Source: Lates calcarifer
Lineage: Eukaryota; Chordata; Actinopteri; Centropomidae
Direction: 5' to 3'
DNA length: 64,000 bases
Assembly (NCBI RefSeq): GCF_001640805.2
Contig: NC_066849.1
Location: forward strand, 618,783-682,782
The notes beneath the pieces are model-generated. The model had not been told where the DNA came from. It made no database searches and saw only the letters and a list, made by a program, of their open reading frames with translations. Positions 51,201 to 63,713 of this stretch are shown one piece after another (position 1 is the stretch's first letter; every line of letters begins with the position of its first letter). The position numbers and the translations under genes are program-made.

Positions 51201-54200
51201 TCAATATGACTTTCAAGCTGGAAATCAGTGGAATGTCTCATCACGTTTTTGTTATATGCTCTTTGGTAGAGGCATTCAAAGTCGAGTATATCTTAGTGGA
51301 GTTGGAAGTTGGAAACTTTCCATGGGAATTAACAGGAATAATAATCACTTTCATATCAAACGTTTTAGACAGATCTGTGGGAAGATTTAGAGTATTTAGT
51401 TTTTACCAAAAGACTCAAAGAAAACATGTCTTATAAACCACTGTCTTATTATTATTTATCTTAGCAATGTCTCTTCCCTTTAACAGCTGAGGGATTTTAT
51501 TTGAATCTAAGGAAACGTTAGAGGCGGTACCATGTGGTCAGCAGTTATGATGTGATCTTACTTTGACTCAAAAGTGTATGACACAAACCAGTAATCTGTC
51601 TCAAGTTAAATATCTGATTGATAAGAGTGAATCTGTAGACTGCATCTGTTACACAGATTCACTATTAATAGCTTTAAGGAGGATGGGATTTTAAGACTTT
51701 GAACACTGTTTAATTCTGTGTTTTCCAAGATTATCAGTTTTTTGAAAAAGAAAATAAGTTAGTTTTTTTCTTGTAGTCAGTGGGGGCTCTGCAGTGAGAA
51801 ATACTAACAGCAACTGGTTTCACTTTTCCTGTTTGTCCTCACTAAGTAGTAATTACACAGCGTGTAGCACACATGACTTTTAAAGCAGCCCTGACCTTTA
51901 ATCACTGCATCCTTCAAGTTTACCTCCACTCACTCATAAACATCTGACTACTGCCCTGCTCATTCAACAGCTTGTGAATACTGAGCTCAGATAATGTGTG
52001 ACTGCAGCTCGTGGTGTCAATACTGCAGGAACCTCTTCAGCTTCCAGCATCCTATTCTTTAATCATCAGGGCTTCAGGTTTTTCTCCTCTGGAATCAGAC
52101 ATGATTCCAGTCATGTTTTTTTTTTCCTCTATGTCCTCTGCATATACACACTTACACATTGACTCACACTCAGTATAATGTATGAACAATAAGTCTTCAA
52201 ATAAATTAACAAAACAAGAATGAAAAATTGGATTAATGTATTCAGTGTTCAATGTCAATCCACTTTCCACTGGTGACACTGGTGCCAGTTTGATAGCATT
52301 ATTTCTATGTGCATGTTAATTAGTGCTGAATCCCACATATTGTTCTTAAATCATTCTGCGTATACTGTACATACAGACTATAGCACAGTAAATACATACC
52401 TTTGATAACATATAAAACACTTGTTTTATAAGTGTTGATGTAATGAGTGATGATGCAGTCACTTCCTTTGTTACTTTGTTGATGCTTTTGATTGGATGCA
52501 GCTGTAGATGTGTCTCAGAAGTCATTCACAGAGGACTAAGACTACCAGCTAACAAGTGGCTTACATTTGTCAAATTGTTTAAGCTGCACTCACAAAGTAG
52601 CAGCAGTCAGCTCAGGATATATTACATTGCTCAGTAGTGTGAATGTACCAATACAGTCTGAGTTAGAATGAAGACAATGAACTTTCCTAAAGTGTCTCTG
52701 TGCAGCAGAATAATCCAAATGTTGGAGCCATGGAAGTGAAGTCTGCAGCTAACAAGCCCCAAAAGTACCTGGAACCATCACCTCCTGATCAGTGTTGAAA
52801 TTTAGTTCCAGGAACTCATCCCCAAAGGCGGAGAGCAGTGGAACTCTGAGCAGAACCAGTGAAAATGGATCCATGCTGCACTGTGTTTTGTTAAGTTCCT
52901 GCATTGGAAGAGAGCTACATGTTGACTGCTGAGTCCTGGGAACAAGGAGACATCATTAAAAAGAAGTCAGTCAGTGTTGAGTACAGACATGTAAACACAT
53001 CATCTTAGTCAAACTTGTTTGAAACAGCAGATGAAGGCTAACACTAAAATGATGACCTAAACTGTCTGTTGTAAACACTCATCACTTCCTGGTTCAACTT
53101 TGACCTACAGTACTCACTGTGGTTGTGTGCACACAGTTCCTGTATAATGAGGGATCATTAATGACATTTCAGGTGTGCTCACTTTCAGTTCTAAATAATC
53201 TGGATACACTGATGCTTTGTCTCCATCCTGTCTGACTTATTTGTTATGGTGTTGTATTTAAATCTTAAGGGCGTAACATACACTAAACAGTACATTTTTA
53301 ATATAGCTCAAAAACTGAGATAAAGGACAAACCAATAACGGACCGGAGACAAAATAGCAAATAAGAAATGATCTACTCCAGTTTGCAGATTGGCTAAAAT
53401 TGTAACACTGAGTCAGCTTTAGAGAGAGTGCAGTCAAACAGTTACTGTTGTACACCTACAGACAAATACATTTGCTGATAGAATAAATTCCTCTGGGCTA
53501 AAATTAAAGGATCCTTCGCATTGGATATTTCTCCAACATGTCATGAATGTGCTTCTCACAATTTATCATAACAAGTTTAGGATTTAAACGTATAATTCCA
53601 CAATGTTTAGTGATGTCACTAAATTTTAGCAATTATGGGATTTTTTGAGAACTGTGTTCTTATTACTGACAAAATGACAAGAACTCTGCCAGGATAAGAC
53701 ACATGTTGCAAAACAAAAAAAAACAAATAAAAAACTGAATTATTTAAATGAGGGGAGAGACCTGAATCTGACACATCAAGAACTGGAAAGAAAAGAATAA
53801 GCTGATGGTATTTTCAAAACACCTGTTACTGTCAGCACATATTTCTATTTTTCTACCTTTTTGTGTTTCTTCTTTTTCTGAAAAATACTTCAGCGTGTGA
53901 AAGAGATGATTTTCAATACAATTTGTTAAAAAATAACAGACATGTTAAAAATACAGCATCTTTATATCTTTATTTTTTAACCTATTCTTGTGCACAGCCT
54001 AAAATAAATATATGAAGACTTTGGCTTGAGCATCTGACAGCATCCAGTCCATGAGCACCTACGGTGAGGTGAGCACAAACTGTGCACGTCAGAGTGTGCA
54101 AAGCAACACAAACACACAGACAGACTTTACAATACAGTTGACCCTGGTAAATAAAGTGAGACAGATTCCTAAAGCTCAGTTGATGTGTCTGATAGTAACA

Positions 54201-57200
54201 CTGATCATGACTGATGACTGATGTCTGGGGCCTGAGACGGCAGCCTTTTGCAGGGCTGAGTGAGGTGGGGAATGTTTTGGTATTTCACTGAGATACAAAT
54301 AATCACAGAGAGGTGCTCTGACTGTTCTGAATAGAAAAGAAAAAGGTCAGAGTGAGTTTTTAAAGCATGTTATGAGAAGGAAGTGTGGGCCTTTAAAACC
54401 AGCATCAGCAAAACCCTGCCTACACTATCAATTCACATGAATTCAATATCAGTTATTCAATGCACCTGAAGTAGCAGCATGATTCAGTACAATGCAGCTC
54501 AGACCTGGACCCTGTTCTTCAAATGTAGCCTAACTAATCCGGGTTAACCGGCAGTCAGCTGTGTTTCCATTCACAGTTACTCACCAAAACATACTGTATT
54601 TATCCTTGAGGTTTACTGTGGAGAACACATATAACATTTTAGAAAACATTTGTGAAGAGGATCTTGAGAGTATTTGAACCCTGCATTGTTTACATCTGTG
54701 TTCATTTACAGTCTTCTTCTTCCCTGCATATCTCGGCACATTACCACCACATGATCAGTGGAATAGTGTGGAACCACTGGCAGGAACGTGTTGATCACTG
54801 AATGATCCTGTTTATTTTCATTCAGTTACCTTGGCTCTCTGAACACTGCAGTACCAGAATCAGATTACACAATTTCGCTCTCATATCTGCTCTCCATGTT
54901 CACAGTTGTGTGTGAAACAGGTCAGAAAATGTCAACTTTCATTTCATTCACCAGCTCCTCTGCTGGCTCAGGACATCGTCAGGCTGATGTTGTGTAGTCT
55001 GATCCTGGCTTTAGGGGTTTGATTTGTTCATCTTGGATGAAGCTACCTTAAACAAAAGTGTGCTTTATTTTTGAAAACACAAGCAAGAGTTGAAACCACG
55101 ATCACCTTTCATACGATTGGCCGAGTGCTGATCATATGATTGTACTTAAGACTGGCTGACATGGCTGCAGACAGGACAGTAGCTGTACATTTAACTTGAA
55201 GCTGAGAAACCACCTGGAGCATGCCTGCAATGAAACCTGATGAAGTTTCTCATGAGGCACATTAATCTTAATCTTCTGGAGTCACTTCAGTAATCAATCC
55301 TTCAGCCATTTTGGATTTCACTCAACAACATTTCATATGTTTTAGTGTTTAAGTGACTCTTCCTCATCAACATGCCATAATTAATGACCATGTTATGCTA
55401 TTGTGATTCCTCTTAAATCAGAAATGTTTAGTTGAATATCTTTAATGTGCACATTGCAGGCCCAATTACATTTTACTAACTTTGTTTTATTGTACAACCT
55501 ATTTCTCATGTATAGACATTTTACTATTTGTTGTGAAAGTTAAACAGATCTTAATGACACCCTACATGTATCTGAAACTGACTTAATGTTTGGGCTTCAC
55601 CTTGAAAAGTCTTAATCATCATAATGCAGCCAACTGTGAATAAACTGCACTTCTGCAGGTTTGCGCTGCAGGACTTGTTGCTATGACAACAGCCTCAGAT
55701 AAACTTTAAGCCAGTTTTGAGAAGCTAAAATTCCAGACTTGTGTCAAATCATCAACAATTAATCAAACAGAATATCATCTGTGTATGGAGAACAGGGCCC
55801 AGGTGTGACTGAACACACTGCAGTATGATATGATTCAAATCAGTCATGCAAACAAATAGTTTCAAATGTCAGACAGAAAGACGTTGAAGATAACAAGCTA
55901 TTTGTGATTTCAAGGTGTTTGGAGTGTGGTATATACGCTCTCCATTACTCCACATTCTTAGTAAAATCACTGTCAGATGAGGAGATGTTTGTCTAAAAGG
56001 GCCATGTCCACTGGACTAACTGAAGATAGGAAGAAAAACTACAGGAAATTGACAGACATGCCTATCAAACTGTACTAATACAGAGATGTTTTTGATACAC
56101 AGCGATACCAGAGCCTGTACTGCTTCATTACAACCAGTTTGACTCCTTTACTAACTCGTCACAGTGACACTCCACACTATGACCCAAGACGCAGGTCACA
56201 CATTAAAAAATGGACGTTTAAGACTCAGTGAGGTACCTCGTCATGCCCACTGGATGTTGCTGTGTCTCATTCTGGTCGCACCAGAGCTTTGTCACATCTC
56301 TGTCCAGATGTTCAGCCGTTAAATAGATACATTTCAATACTGTTTTAAGTTGTTTGCTGACATGTTTTGTTTTACAGAATATTGAAAACTTATTTGCAGT
56401 TTGTTTATGATTAGTAACACATACTGTGGCTATACTTCAGTGGTTTAATTATTGCACTACATGCTGTCTTATTTCTATTTTCTATCTGTATTATTTGAAC
56501 AGTAAATGTGAACAGAGGGAATTCCTTCATCTGCTTAAAAATTAGCTTCAGAGTCTGCAACAAATGAAATGTATCATAAAATGCTAATTTTAGGTCAACT
56601 GTCATATATATACTGTACATTAACAAGTGAATTTCATGCTTGAGAGATGTGAGTTGTACTGGAGGTGAAATGAGACTCCACATCCAGTGGACATGAAGTC
56701 TTGAGGGATCATGGTATGTTGCTGCCTCACAAGAACAAACGTAATGTGTCTCTTCTGCAACTGTGTGTGAGCTTAATTTGAGTGTACTATCCTTTAGCTC
56801 GTATTCCCCAGCTCTCTGGCTTCATATTAACTATGACCCACTCGACAAAACAAGCTCTGATGGGAGGGTCTACTCTCAGATGTCAGAAACTGACTCAGGA
56901 CGGCTGACTCGTGCCATGTAATGTGCACCCTGTTTAACACAGAAAATAGAAGATAGAAATCGGTGACTATAGGTTTGATGCAGATTACATTCAGATGTGT
57001 GAGCAGAAGGACACTTGTAGAGGTATTCTTGGCAAAGGCTCAATGTTTAAACCCAGCAGCTCCAGACTCTCCTCGTCTCTACAGACTGCAACAGTTCTGG
57101 TAAGAGGGAAGCCTGGTCCACGTACTGGTTTAATCCCCAACACTACTGACATACACCTGAGCCAGGGCACCAAATCCATGTTTATATACACTAACCTGCA

Positions 57201-57443
57201 ACTAGGATGAGCTAAATACTGCGAAACAATGCAGAGGCCAATTGCAATATGTCAAAATGCAACACTGCGGCAGTGTGTCCTGGTCAGAAAGCCTCATATG
57301 CACACAGTGTCTCTGCAGTGACCATGTTGCTCTCTGTTGGGAACATGGCCGACAGACCCTTGAGTTTCCCTCTTCAGGTGCTGGAGCAGGTGGGTGTGAG
57401 CACAGTGTTGCAGGCAAGGAGCTACAAGGCTGAGTGCAGACCA

Positions 57444-57548
57444 TCAACATCCTGCACCACAGATCCCATTGGTCCAGTCCTGGATAACCCCAGCCTTCAC
57501 CAGCTTCACCAGGAACTCCTTCTCTTTAGATATATTGTGAGTCCAGGA
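57444..57548 (-). CDS. st3gal3: st3gal3 last coding exon (motif VS and C-terminus)
   Basis: Acceptor ...CCCTTCCACAG, then SWTHNISKEKEFLVKLVKAG (motif VS His and Glu), then VIQDWTNGICGAGC and TGA at 57444-57446. It lies 3.4 kb from the previous exon. Compared with the usual ...DLSSGI-like end, this C-terminus carries extra residues including two cysteines after the GI. Confidence 0.88.
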   Translation of the reverse strand, partial: SWTHNISKEKEFLVKLVKAGVIQDWTNGICGAGC

Positions 57549-60500
57549 CTGTGGAAGGGACAGAGACACAGGACAGGAGGTTTAGTGTAGACAGAACAGT
57601 ACACTCAACAGCTGGGTTCTCATGTGAATCTGACTAGTTCTGTTTAACGTGGTGTGACCACCCAGCAGCTGCTGGTCAGATGATGTCTGGGGAAGAACCA
57701 CACTGAACTACAGTCTGTTAGTATAGTTAGTATAATTCTCTAGTCACCTGGACCATGCTTCAGCGGAGTCAGCTGCTACGGTTCGTTGACATAATCAGAG
57801 AATCACAGTATCGAGGAAAGATTTTATAATAACAAGATCATTCACTTCACCCACCAACACACACGCACACACACACACACACATATGCAGTGACACTGGT
57901 AATGAGATGATTTTAGGTAATGATTTCATGACTTGGCGGCACGGTGATGCAGTGGTTAGCACTGTCGCCTTCTGGGTTCGAGCCTTGGTTCCCGGGGCCT
58001 CTCTGTGTGGAGTTTCCATGTTCTCCCTGTTCCTGTGTGGGTTCTCTCTGGGTTCTCCAGCTTCCTCCCACAGTCCAAACACATGCAGGTTAACTGGTGA
58101 CTCTAAACTGCCTGTAGGTGTGAATGGTTGTTTGGTTCTATATGTTTTGGCCCTGTGATGGACTGGTGATCTGTACAGGGTGTACCCTGCCTCTTACCCA
58201 CTGACAATTGGGATAGGCTCCAGCCCCCAGGTAGGCTCCAGGTAATCAGAGCCTTGCCAACACTAGTTTGATCCCATGTCAACATCTCTTGGTCTCACCA
58301 AGGTTCTGAACCCCATTCATTTATTATCTTATAAATCATCTACTGACATGTCCAGGCTATGTTCTGTTGTTCTGTCTATATGTGTTTGTCTTTGTAGTCA
58401 CTGATATGAATGAGAGGTTGTGAAGTAAATCATTTTAAACTTAACTCATATCACCGGTCAGTGAATATATTTGGGTCTTGGACAGTTAGTCAGACAAATG
58501 AAGAAATATGAAGCACAAATACTAACATTTAGTAAGTGATTTTGAGGTGGATTTAACCTTTAATATTGCCCCAAATCTTTCTGACATCTAACTGACACTG
58601 TTGGCTCTTCAAGTAAATCATTATCTTCTCTTCTATCATTTATTTGCAGTATCACAGACAGAGTTGGTTCCTTTTCTGAAGCCTGACGAGACAGAAAAAA
58701 CTAACAGTAGAAAGATGAGAGAAAGGGTTGAGCAGTATGCTGCAGATGACACCAACATGTTGGATAGATTGACATGTTGTTAGCTGGTTGTTGGTTCACA
58801 TAATGTTAGATGGTCATATGGAAAATTATGACTTGTTACTTTGTTGTTGCTTTTCTGTGTGGAGTTTCCATGTTCTCCCTGTTCCTGTGTGGGTTCTCTC
58901 TGGGTTCTCCAGCTTCCTCCCACAGTCCAAACACATGCAGGTTAACTGGTGACTCTAAACTGCCCCTAGGAGTGAATGTGAATGTGAATGGTTGTTTGTC
59001 TGTATGTGTTGGCCCTGTGATGGACTGCCGATCCATACAGGGTGTACCACGACTCTTGCCCAATGTCAGCTGGGATAAAACCCAGTTAAGTGGGTAAGAG
59101 TGGTGGAACAAGATGTATAGCAATGGGTAGAATCTGAGCAAATGAAGTTGCCTATCAGGCCAGAGTCACAACTCTATAAACCAGATCAGCAACTACAGAA
59201 ATACCTGTCAGCATCTCTCTGAATGAGGTGAAGTGATCCTAGTGATCACTACTTTAGAGCACAACCCAAAACTGGTGGTGTTTAACTGAAACATAAGTCT
59301 GTGCAGTCTGCGGAAATAACGTGCAGAAGATTGCATATCTGTTTCAATAACCTTGACTAAGAGTGATTTATGACCAGGCTATAAACTGTGAAGTGGGGAG
59401 AATGACAACTTAGACATTATATGTAGTGTGGTTTGACTGTCCCGCTCTCAAAAACCAGTGCCCAGTAACATTCCTACACTTGAGATTTCATACACATCCC
59501 AGCTCGCTACTCAGTACGCTGAATAAATCCCCTCTAGATTCCTGAGAGGGATTTTAAATGAGAGAAAGGTCACAGTAAACTGTTCCAGTGCAGCATAAAC
59601 CTGGAAAACTAACAACAAGGAATGGTCAAAATGCTAACAAATGCAGGAAATAGAGGGTCACACACCTGTGGCTGGAGAGGATGAATCATCAGCCTAAACT
59701 ATGCTCAGAGTTATAAGGTCTAGATGCATCTGTTGTGCATATTTCATTTGTTCATAAGAGGATAAAATCTTTTCAGGCATATTTGTGAAAATAGTGTCTA
59801 AGTCTCAAGAGTTTCCCATGTCAGTTGAATGACAGCTGAGATTAGGTGTTGCTAGGAGGCAAGCCGTCAACCTCTGTGGTTTACCACTGACTGGATAACA
59901 TCACACTATATATCCAACAAACACTGATACATGATGACTTTTCCCCTTTTTAAAAAAGTCTACATGGCATTAGCTATCAACCATTAGTGATTTAATCTGT
60001 CTGTCCCTTTACAGAAATCAGTAACTGGGAGGACTCTTCATGTTGTCAAGCTTGTATCGCACTCAGAAAGTGGAAGCTAGTTAGCATAGCTTGCTAACTT
60101 ACAGTACATAAATTTTATGGTTTGCTGTTAACACCAATTACCACTTGATGTGATATTACAGTACTGATACAGTCAGTGTATCAGTCAGTGCCAAAAATGT
60201 TTGCCCACTGGACAACTCCCAGGCAGTTAGTGAGTTACCCAACATGTGACTATGTGCCACTACTGCTACGATCCACATCATCTTTTAGCACAGCAGAAAA
60301 TACAGTCTGATGGCTGACAGTACGTAGCTTAGCTCTGTTAATAAGGCACTACGTTGTAAATTGTTGCTGATGTCTTGTAGTAAGTGTATTAAGCTTAATG
60401 GGGCTGGTAGTCTGTTGAGTACAAGCCAGGTTACATGCTAAATGGTTGCTGGTGGCTCTTCTATGTCCCTTTACATGTTTGTTGCAGTCACCTTCCCTTC

Positions 60501-63500
60501 TGCTCTTATGTTTTATGTGTTATGGTTGGCAAACTATGAAGTTACTCACCACAAAGAATGACAATTGTTCATTAAGTACACCACTTTATGGACATCACAT
60601 TTTTGTCAGTGCTTCTAGCAGTAAAAAGTTAAAATCTATCCCCAACAACACAAAAACACCACAAAGAGACTGTTGTCATTTCACATCTCTTTCAGTCTTG
60701 GGGTCATGTATAGGAAGGTGGGGGCTTTTACTTGTGCAAGACCTTTGTAAATGCTTTTCAGGACAAGTAGAATCCCTGATGTTTCAAAAGATAGGGTGGG
60801 ATACATGTCAAAGTAGCTTAAAGAACTGTTAGACTTCAGTCTTATCCTGAGCTAGAGAAAGAAGTGCAATGTCTAGCATCAGTTTTAGAACCAAATCTGG
60901 CATCTTAACAAATCAGGTCTTTCGGTACCTCTTTGATGGCTGACATCCTGATCTTCTCATAGTAGTGCAAAGGAGCATGGGGAGTGCTCATGTTGTAGCC
61001 AAATCCAGCAACAGCTACTTCATCACAGTTATGAAGGGCCATCGTTATGGCAACTGTCCCCAGCGTTGGGATATTCTGAAAAACATAAATGTAAGAGTCT
61101 GTATGAAATAAGTGACCAAGCCATGATCTGTATCCCATATAGTATGTAGAGGAGGCTTCTATACACTGTGTGGTTATTATGTGGATATCTTACAGATGTG
61201 AAATCTGAAGCATGGTTGGATTTGTTATAGCCTAATAGCAATGCTGTTTGTTTTCAGACTGTTTTCATGCTCTGTGTAGGTGCTCGGCTCCCTGCAGCAT
61301 CTGCTATTGTGTTCAAAGAAGCCTTCATAATGCACAACAGACAGAGTAGAGAGTCAGCTCCCATAGCTCCAGTCCTGACCACTAACTCAACACTGGTGTG
61401 TGAAACAGCTTGCTATTCCCACTACCTCAACTGAACAGAAACTGACTGCTGGGGCAGACAACAGATCTCTCACCCTCTGCCCATCTGTCCATTGTTGTAA
61501 GGTAAGCCAATCAGCTTGAAGGAGGCCTCCTGGATGAAGTATGGGTTCAGGATACGCATGTCGCTGGGCTCCCGCGGAACACGTCTGGCCACCGACTTCC
61601 AGAAGCCATCAGTGCTCTGCTGAGAGACAAGAGTGAGGAAATTAAACCTGTGTCGTGAGTATGATCCTCAAACTGAACAAAAAAAGAAACACTGCCAAGT
61701 TTGTAGGCTTGTCAGCAAAACTATCAGATACTGTCTTGTTCCCTTACTGATGTGATTTCATTTCAAGAGCAGTAGTTTAAAGCTGCATCAGTCAATATTT
61801 TTATTTTAATTTACTTTATTTATGTTTACTTTTAATGATAATGACTGTATGTAATGTTAAAGCTGTCATTCACAGAGCTTTGAAGCCTCCATCATCGTGT
61901 GTGTGTGTGTGTGTGTTAATGGTGAATATCTACCATCAGTACTGACACTGTAAATATTGAGAAACTCTTACTATTTTCACACAGTGAATGGTTTGCAAAG
62001 TGGAGAGGAGTGGAAAATATGATGGTGTTTAAGCAGCCCTGTGAAAACAATACCCTGAGCAGAAGCCTGGGAGGAGAGTTCAGCACCATTAAACACTGAT
62101 GAAAAACAAGAGGAGCAAACAAAACCAGCCACAGAAAGAAGCCCTGTATCAGTATACCTGGGGCCATTACACTAATTACTAGCAGCCTGCCCAGTCCTGA
62201 TAGCTCGTTATGAACAGTTACTGGGATACCTGCCTCTGAGTTTGCTTAGGTATGTTGGATTAGGGGGCAGGGAGAAACCAAACAGCAATAATATGAGCTA
62301 TTAGCTTACTAGCATAGTACTGTTACCCTGTAAGCTGCTCACTGACGGATCAGTTGGTAATCCTGTCTGACTGAAGCCATTTTGCTCTTCCATTGGAGCT
62401 TGAAACCCAACACCTTTGCTGGCAGTACTGGGAGGACACAACAGTCTGTGGAAAACACATCTGCACACAGCAGACTGGATCAAATGACAAGCAGTTCTCA
62501 CATTCCTTTGATAACTGTATGAGTGAATATGTTTACACACACCATTTATTCTAGAGCTGTTACAGCATCCTACTCATTCATTTATAGTCCCTTTCCACTG
62601 CAATAATTTAATAAAGTAGAACATAGGGAAGGAATTTGAGCTCCTGATGTGTTTTTGTAAATGAAGCCAGTTCGATCAGCTTCACAGTCCTTCAACACCA
62701 GTACTGTTGATTCAACCTAACTGTGTGATAGTGTACTTCTTTTATCCAAGAAGGGTTGAGTCAAGGGAAACTCGGCTTGGTTGTAGATACTTGAAGACAT
62801 TTCACCTCTCATCCAAGAGGTCCTCAGTCCTGAATGACAGGTGGGGAGTCCCAGGTATTAAACCTCTGTGGGCTAGTAATCAAGGCCACTGATGTCACAT
62901 GGTTTGTTAGTGCTCCTGGCTGTCACCACAGCTTTTAAATCACAGTTTTATATCTATCAGATTTTTTATTGGTTTTATTGTTTTATCTTACATTACTCTA
63001 CCTACTGTATGTATTTTATTCTATTTTATTTTTGTATTATTTTTATTTTATTTATTTTATTTTTCATTGCAGTCCTGAAATGTTTTTCAGTCCTGGTTCA
63101 ACCATGTAAAGCACTTAATAACTTTGTTTTGAAAAGTTCTGAATAGATAAAGTTTATCATTATTATTATTATTACACCAACTGTGGTGGCTACAGCTGCA
63201 TTTGCTGGTGCAGTGGCAAAACAAACAGAGTTCAGCAGCCTTACCAGCCTGGTTGAAGACCATGTGTCGAAGCCAATTGAAGTCCAGAGCTTTAAAGGCA
63301 GAGAGGACAAACAGAGACTGAGCCTCGTAGCGTTCTATCTTCTGGATGGCTCCCTCTGGATAGGTGATCCTCATAGTGGTCTTAGAACCAACGTCTTTCT
63401 CAAAGCCTTTCACTGGGGCTTCATTTAACTGCAACACACAGCTGCAGAATCAATCTATCACTATCAAGTGCACTGTTGAGAAAAATCTAAACAAAGATTT

Positions 63501-63713
63501 GATTTGAAATTGCAAGTGTGCAATATTGTCAAATTACCAAATAGAAAAGCTTGAATGATTGTGAGATCACTTTTGTATGTGCTTTATCCTCAGGAGCACC
63601 TCTGTGTGATAACATACCTGACCACCACATCAAACTGATCTATCCTCTGTCCTAGAGACTTGTTGGCGAGGATTCCTCCGTTCCCTACGATGATGCATGT
63701 CTTACAGCTCATA
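57444..63713 (-). CDS. st3gal3: st3gal3, ST3 beta-galactoside alpha-2,3-sialyltransferase 3 (3' half; upstream exons outside)
   Basis: Golgi type II membrane glycosyltransferase (GT29) that transfers sialic acid from CMP-sialate to terminal galactose. Five exons on the minus strand: 63618-63713, 63245-63428, 61474-61619, 60929-61075 and 57444-57548. Sialylmotif L starts at CIIVGNGGILANKSLG and runs on to the ITYPEG block. Motif S is NIPTLGTVAITMALHNCDEVAVAG. Motif III is HYYE and motif VS is H-NISK-E. The two cysteines expected to pair (in CIIVG and HNCDE) are present. The cytoplasmic, transmembrane and stem exons lie beyond 64000. Exon homology is strong, but three junctions do not keep frame with simple GT-AG sites (see findings). 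A paralogue such as st3gal4 is less likely from the motif wording and the artn linkage. Confidence 0.93.
57935..58225 (+). repeat. tRNA-headed SINE (copy B)
   Basis: The best-preserved head: GGCGGCACGGTGATGCAGTGG (A box), then GGGTTCGAGCC (B box, 57976-57986), followed by the same body as copy A. Inserted sense on the plus strand, opposite to st3gal3. Confidence 0.8.
58854..59090 (+). repeat. tRNA-headed SINE (copy C, 5' truncated)
   Basis: Begins abruptly at the TGTGTGGAGTTTCCATG of the body, with no tRNA head, and runs to CAGCTGGGATAAAACCCAG. Body nearly identical to copies A and B. 5' truncation fits target-primed reverse transcription. Confidence 0.8.
60929..61075 (-). CDS. st3gal3: st3gal3 exon with sialylmotif S and motif III
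   Basis: 147 nt, 49 codons. Encodes NIPTLGTVAITMALHNCDEV, then AVAGFGYNMSTPHAPLHYYE and KIRMSAIKE. The acceptor is ...GTTTTTCAG and the donor GTACCG from 60928. The phase-0 exit joins correctly to the last exon. Confidence 0.92.
61076..61473 (-). other. st3gal3 intron between motif-S exon and the preceding exon
   Basis: About 400 bp, GTGAGA...TTTTTCAG. Nothing else recognised. Confidence 0.75.
61474..61619 (-). CDS. st3gal3: st3gal3 exon between the sialylmotifs
   Basis: Encodes QSTDGFWKSVARRVPREP, then MRILNPYFIQEASFKLIGLP and YNNGQMGRG. The acceptor is a CAG-CAG pair (start 61619 or 61616); the donor is GTGAGA from 61473. The homologous frame starts at phase 0 while the preceding exon appears to end in phase 1. 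Confidence 0.88.
61620..63244 (-). other. st3gal3 intron
   Basis: Starts GTAAGG, ends TCTCTCAG. Contains a (TG)n run at 61900-61917, a dispersed repeat at 62740-62935, T-rich DNA at 63010-63070 and an (ATT)n run near 63159-63173. Confidence 0.75.
62740..62935. repeat. Dispersed teleost repeat, Penelope-like 3' region suspected
   Basis: Carries TACTTGAAGACATTTCACCTCTCATCCAAGAGGTCCTCAGTCCTGA and TGGGGAGTCCCAGGTATTAAAC. These are blocks I recall from a common fish repeat that flanks Penelope-like element ends. No reverse-transcriptase sequence remains, so the class is a suspicion. Confidence 0.45.
63245..63428 (-). CDS. st3gal3: st3gal3 exon with end of sialylmotif L
   Basis: Encodes LNEAPVKGFEKDVGSKTTMR, then ITYPEGA and ...LFVLSAFKALDFNWLRHMVF NQ. 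The acceptor is ...GTGTTGCAG; the likely donor is GTAAGG from 63244. The homologous frame starts exactly at the first base of the exon, whereas the previous exon ends with two bases of Arg, so one base is missing at the junction as read. Confidence 0.88.
63429..63617 (-). other. st3gal3 intron inside sialylmotif L
   Basis: About 190 bp, GTATGT...GTTGCAG. A second possible acceptor (ATTCTGCAG) lies 13 nt upstream of the main one, on the intron side. Confidence 0.75.
63618..63713 (-). CDS. st3gal3: st3gal3 exon with start of sialylmotif L
   Basis: 96 nt with acceptor ...GTGTTACAG and donor GTATGT (from 63617). Encodes MSCKTCIIVGNGGILANKSL, then GQRIDQFDVVV and two bases of an Arg codon (AG). 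Begins with one base completing the previous codon. Confidence 0.9.

Larger units (their letters stand above)
37346..57443. other. Intergenic region between artn and st3gal3 (about 20 kb)
   Basis: Apart from the repeats listed separately, no gene, tRNA or conserved coding exon is recognised. Open frames at 39880-40344 (154 codons, GC-richer), 41726-42235, 48677-49006 and 49072-49518 show no known domain and no convincing splice context. The st3gal3 3' UTR should occupy the part just below 57444. Confidence 0.45.
57549..60928 (-). other. st3gal3 last intron
   Basis: Starts GTACCG, ends TTCCACAG. Contains a short (CA)n run (57855-57885) and SINE copies B and C. The 128-codon plus-strand frame at 60446-60832 shows no domain. 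Confidence 0.8.
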
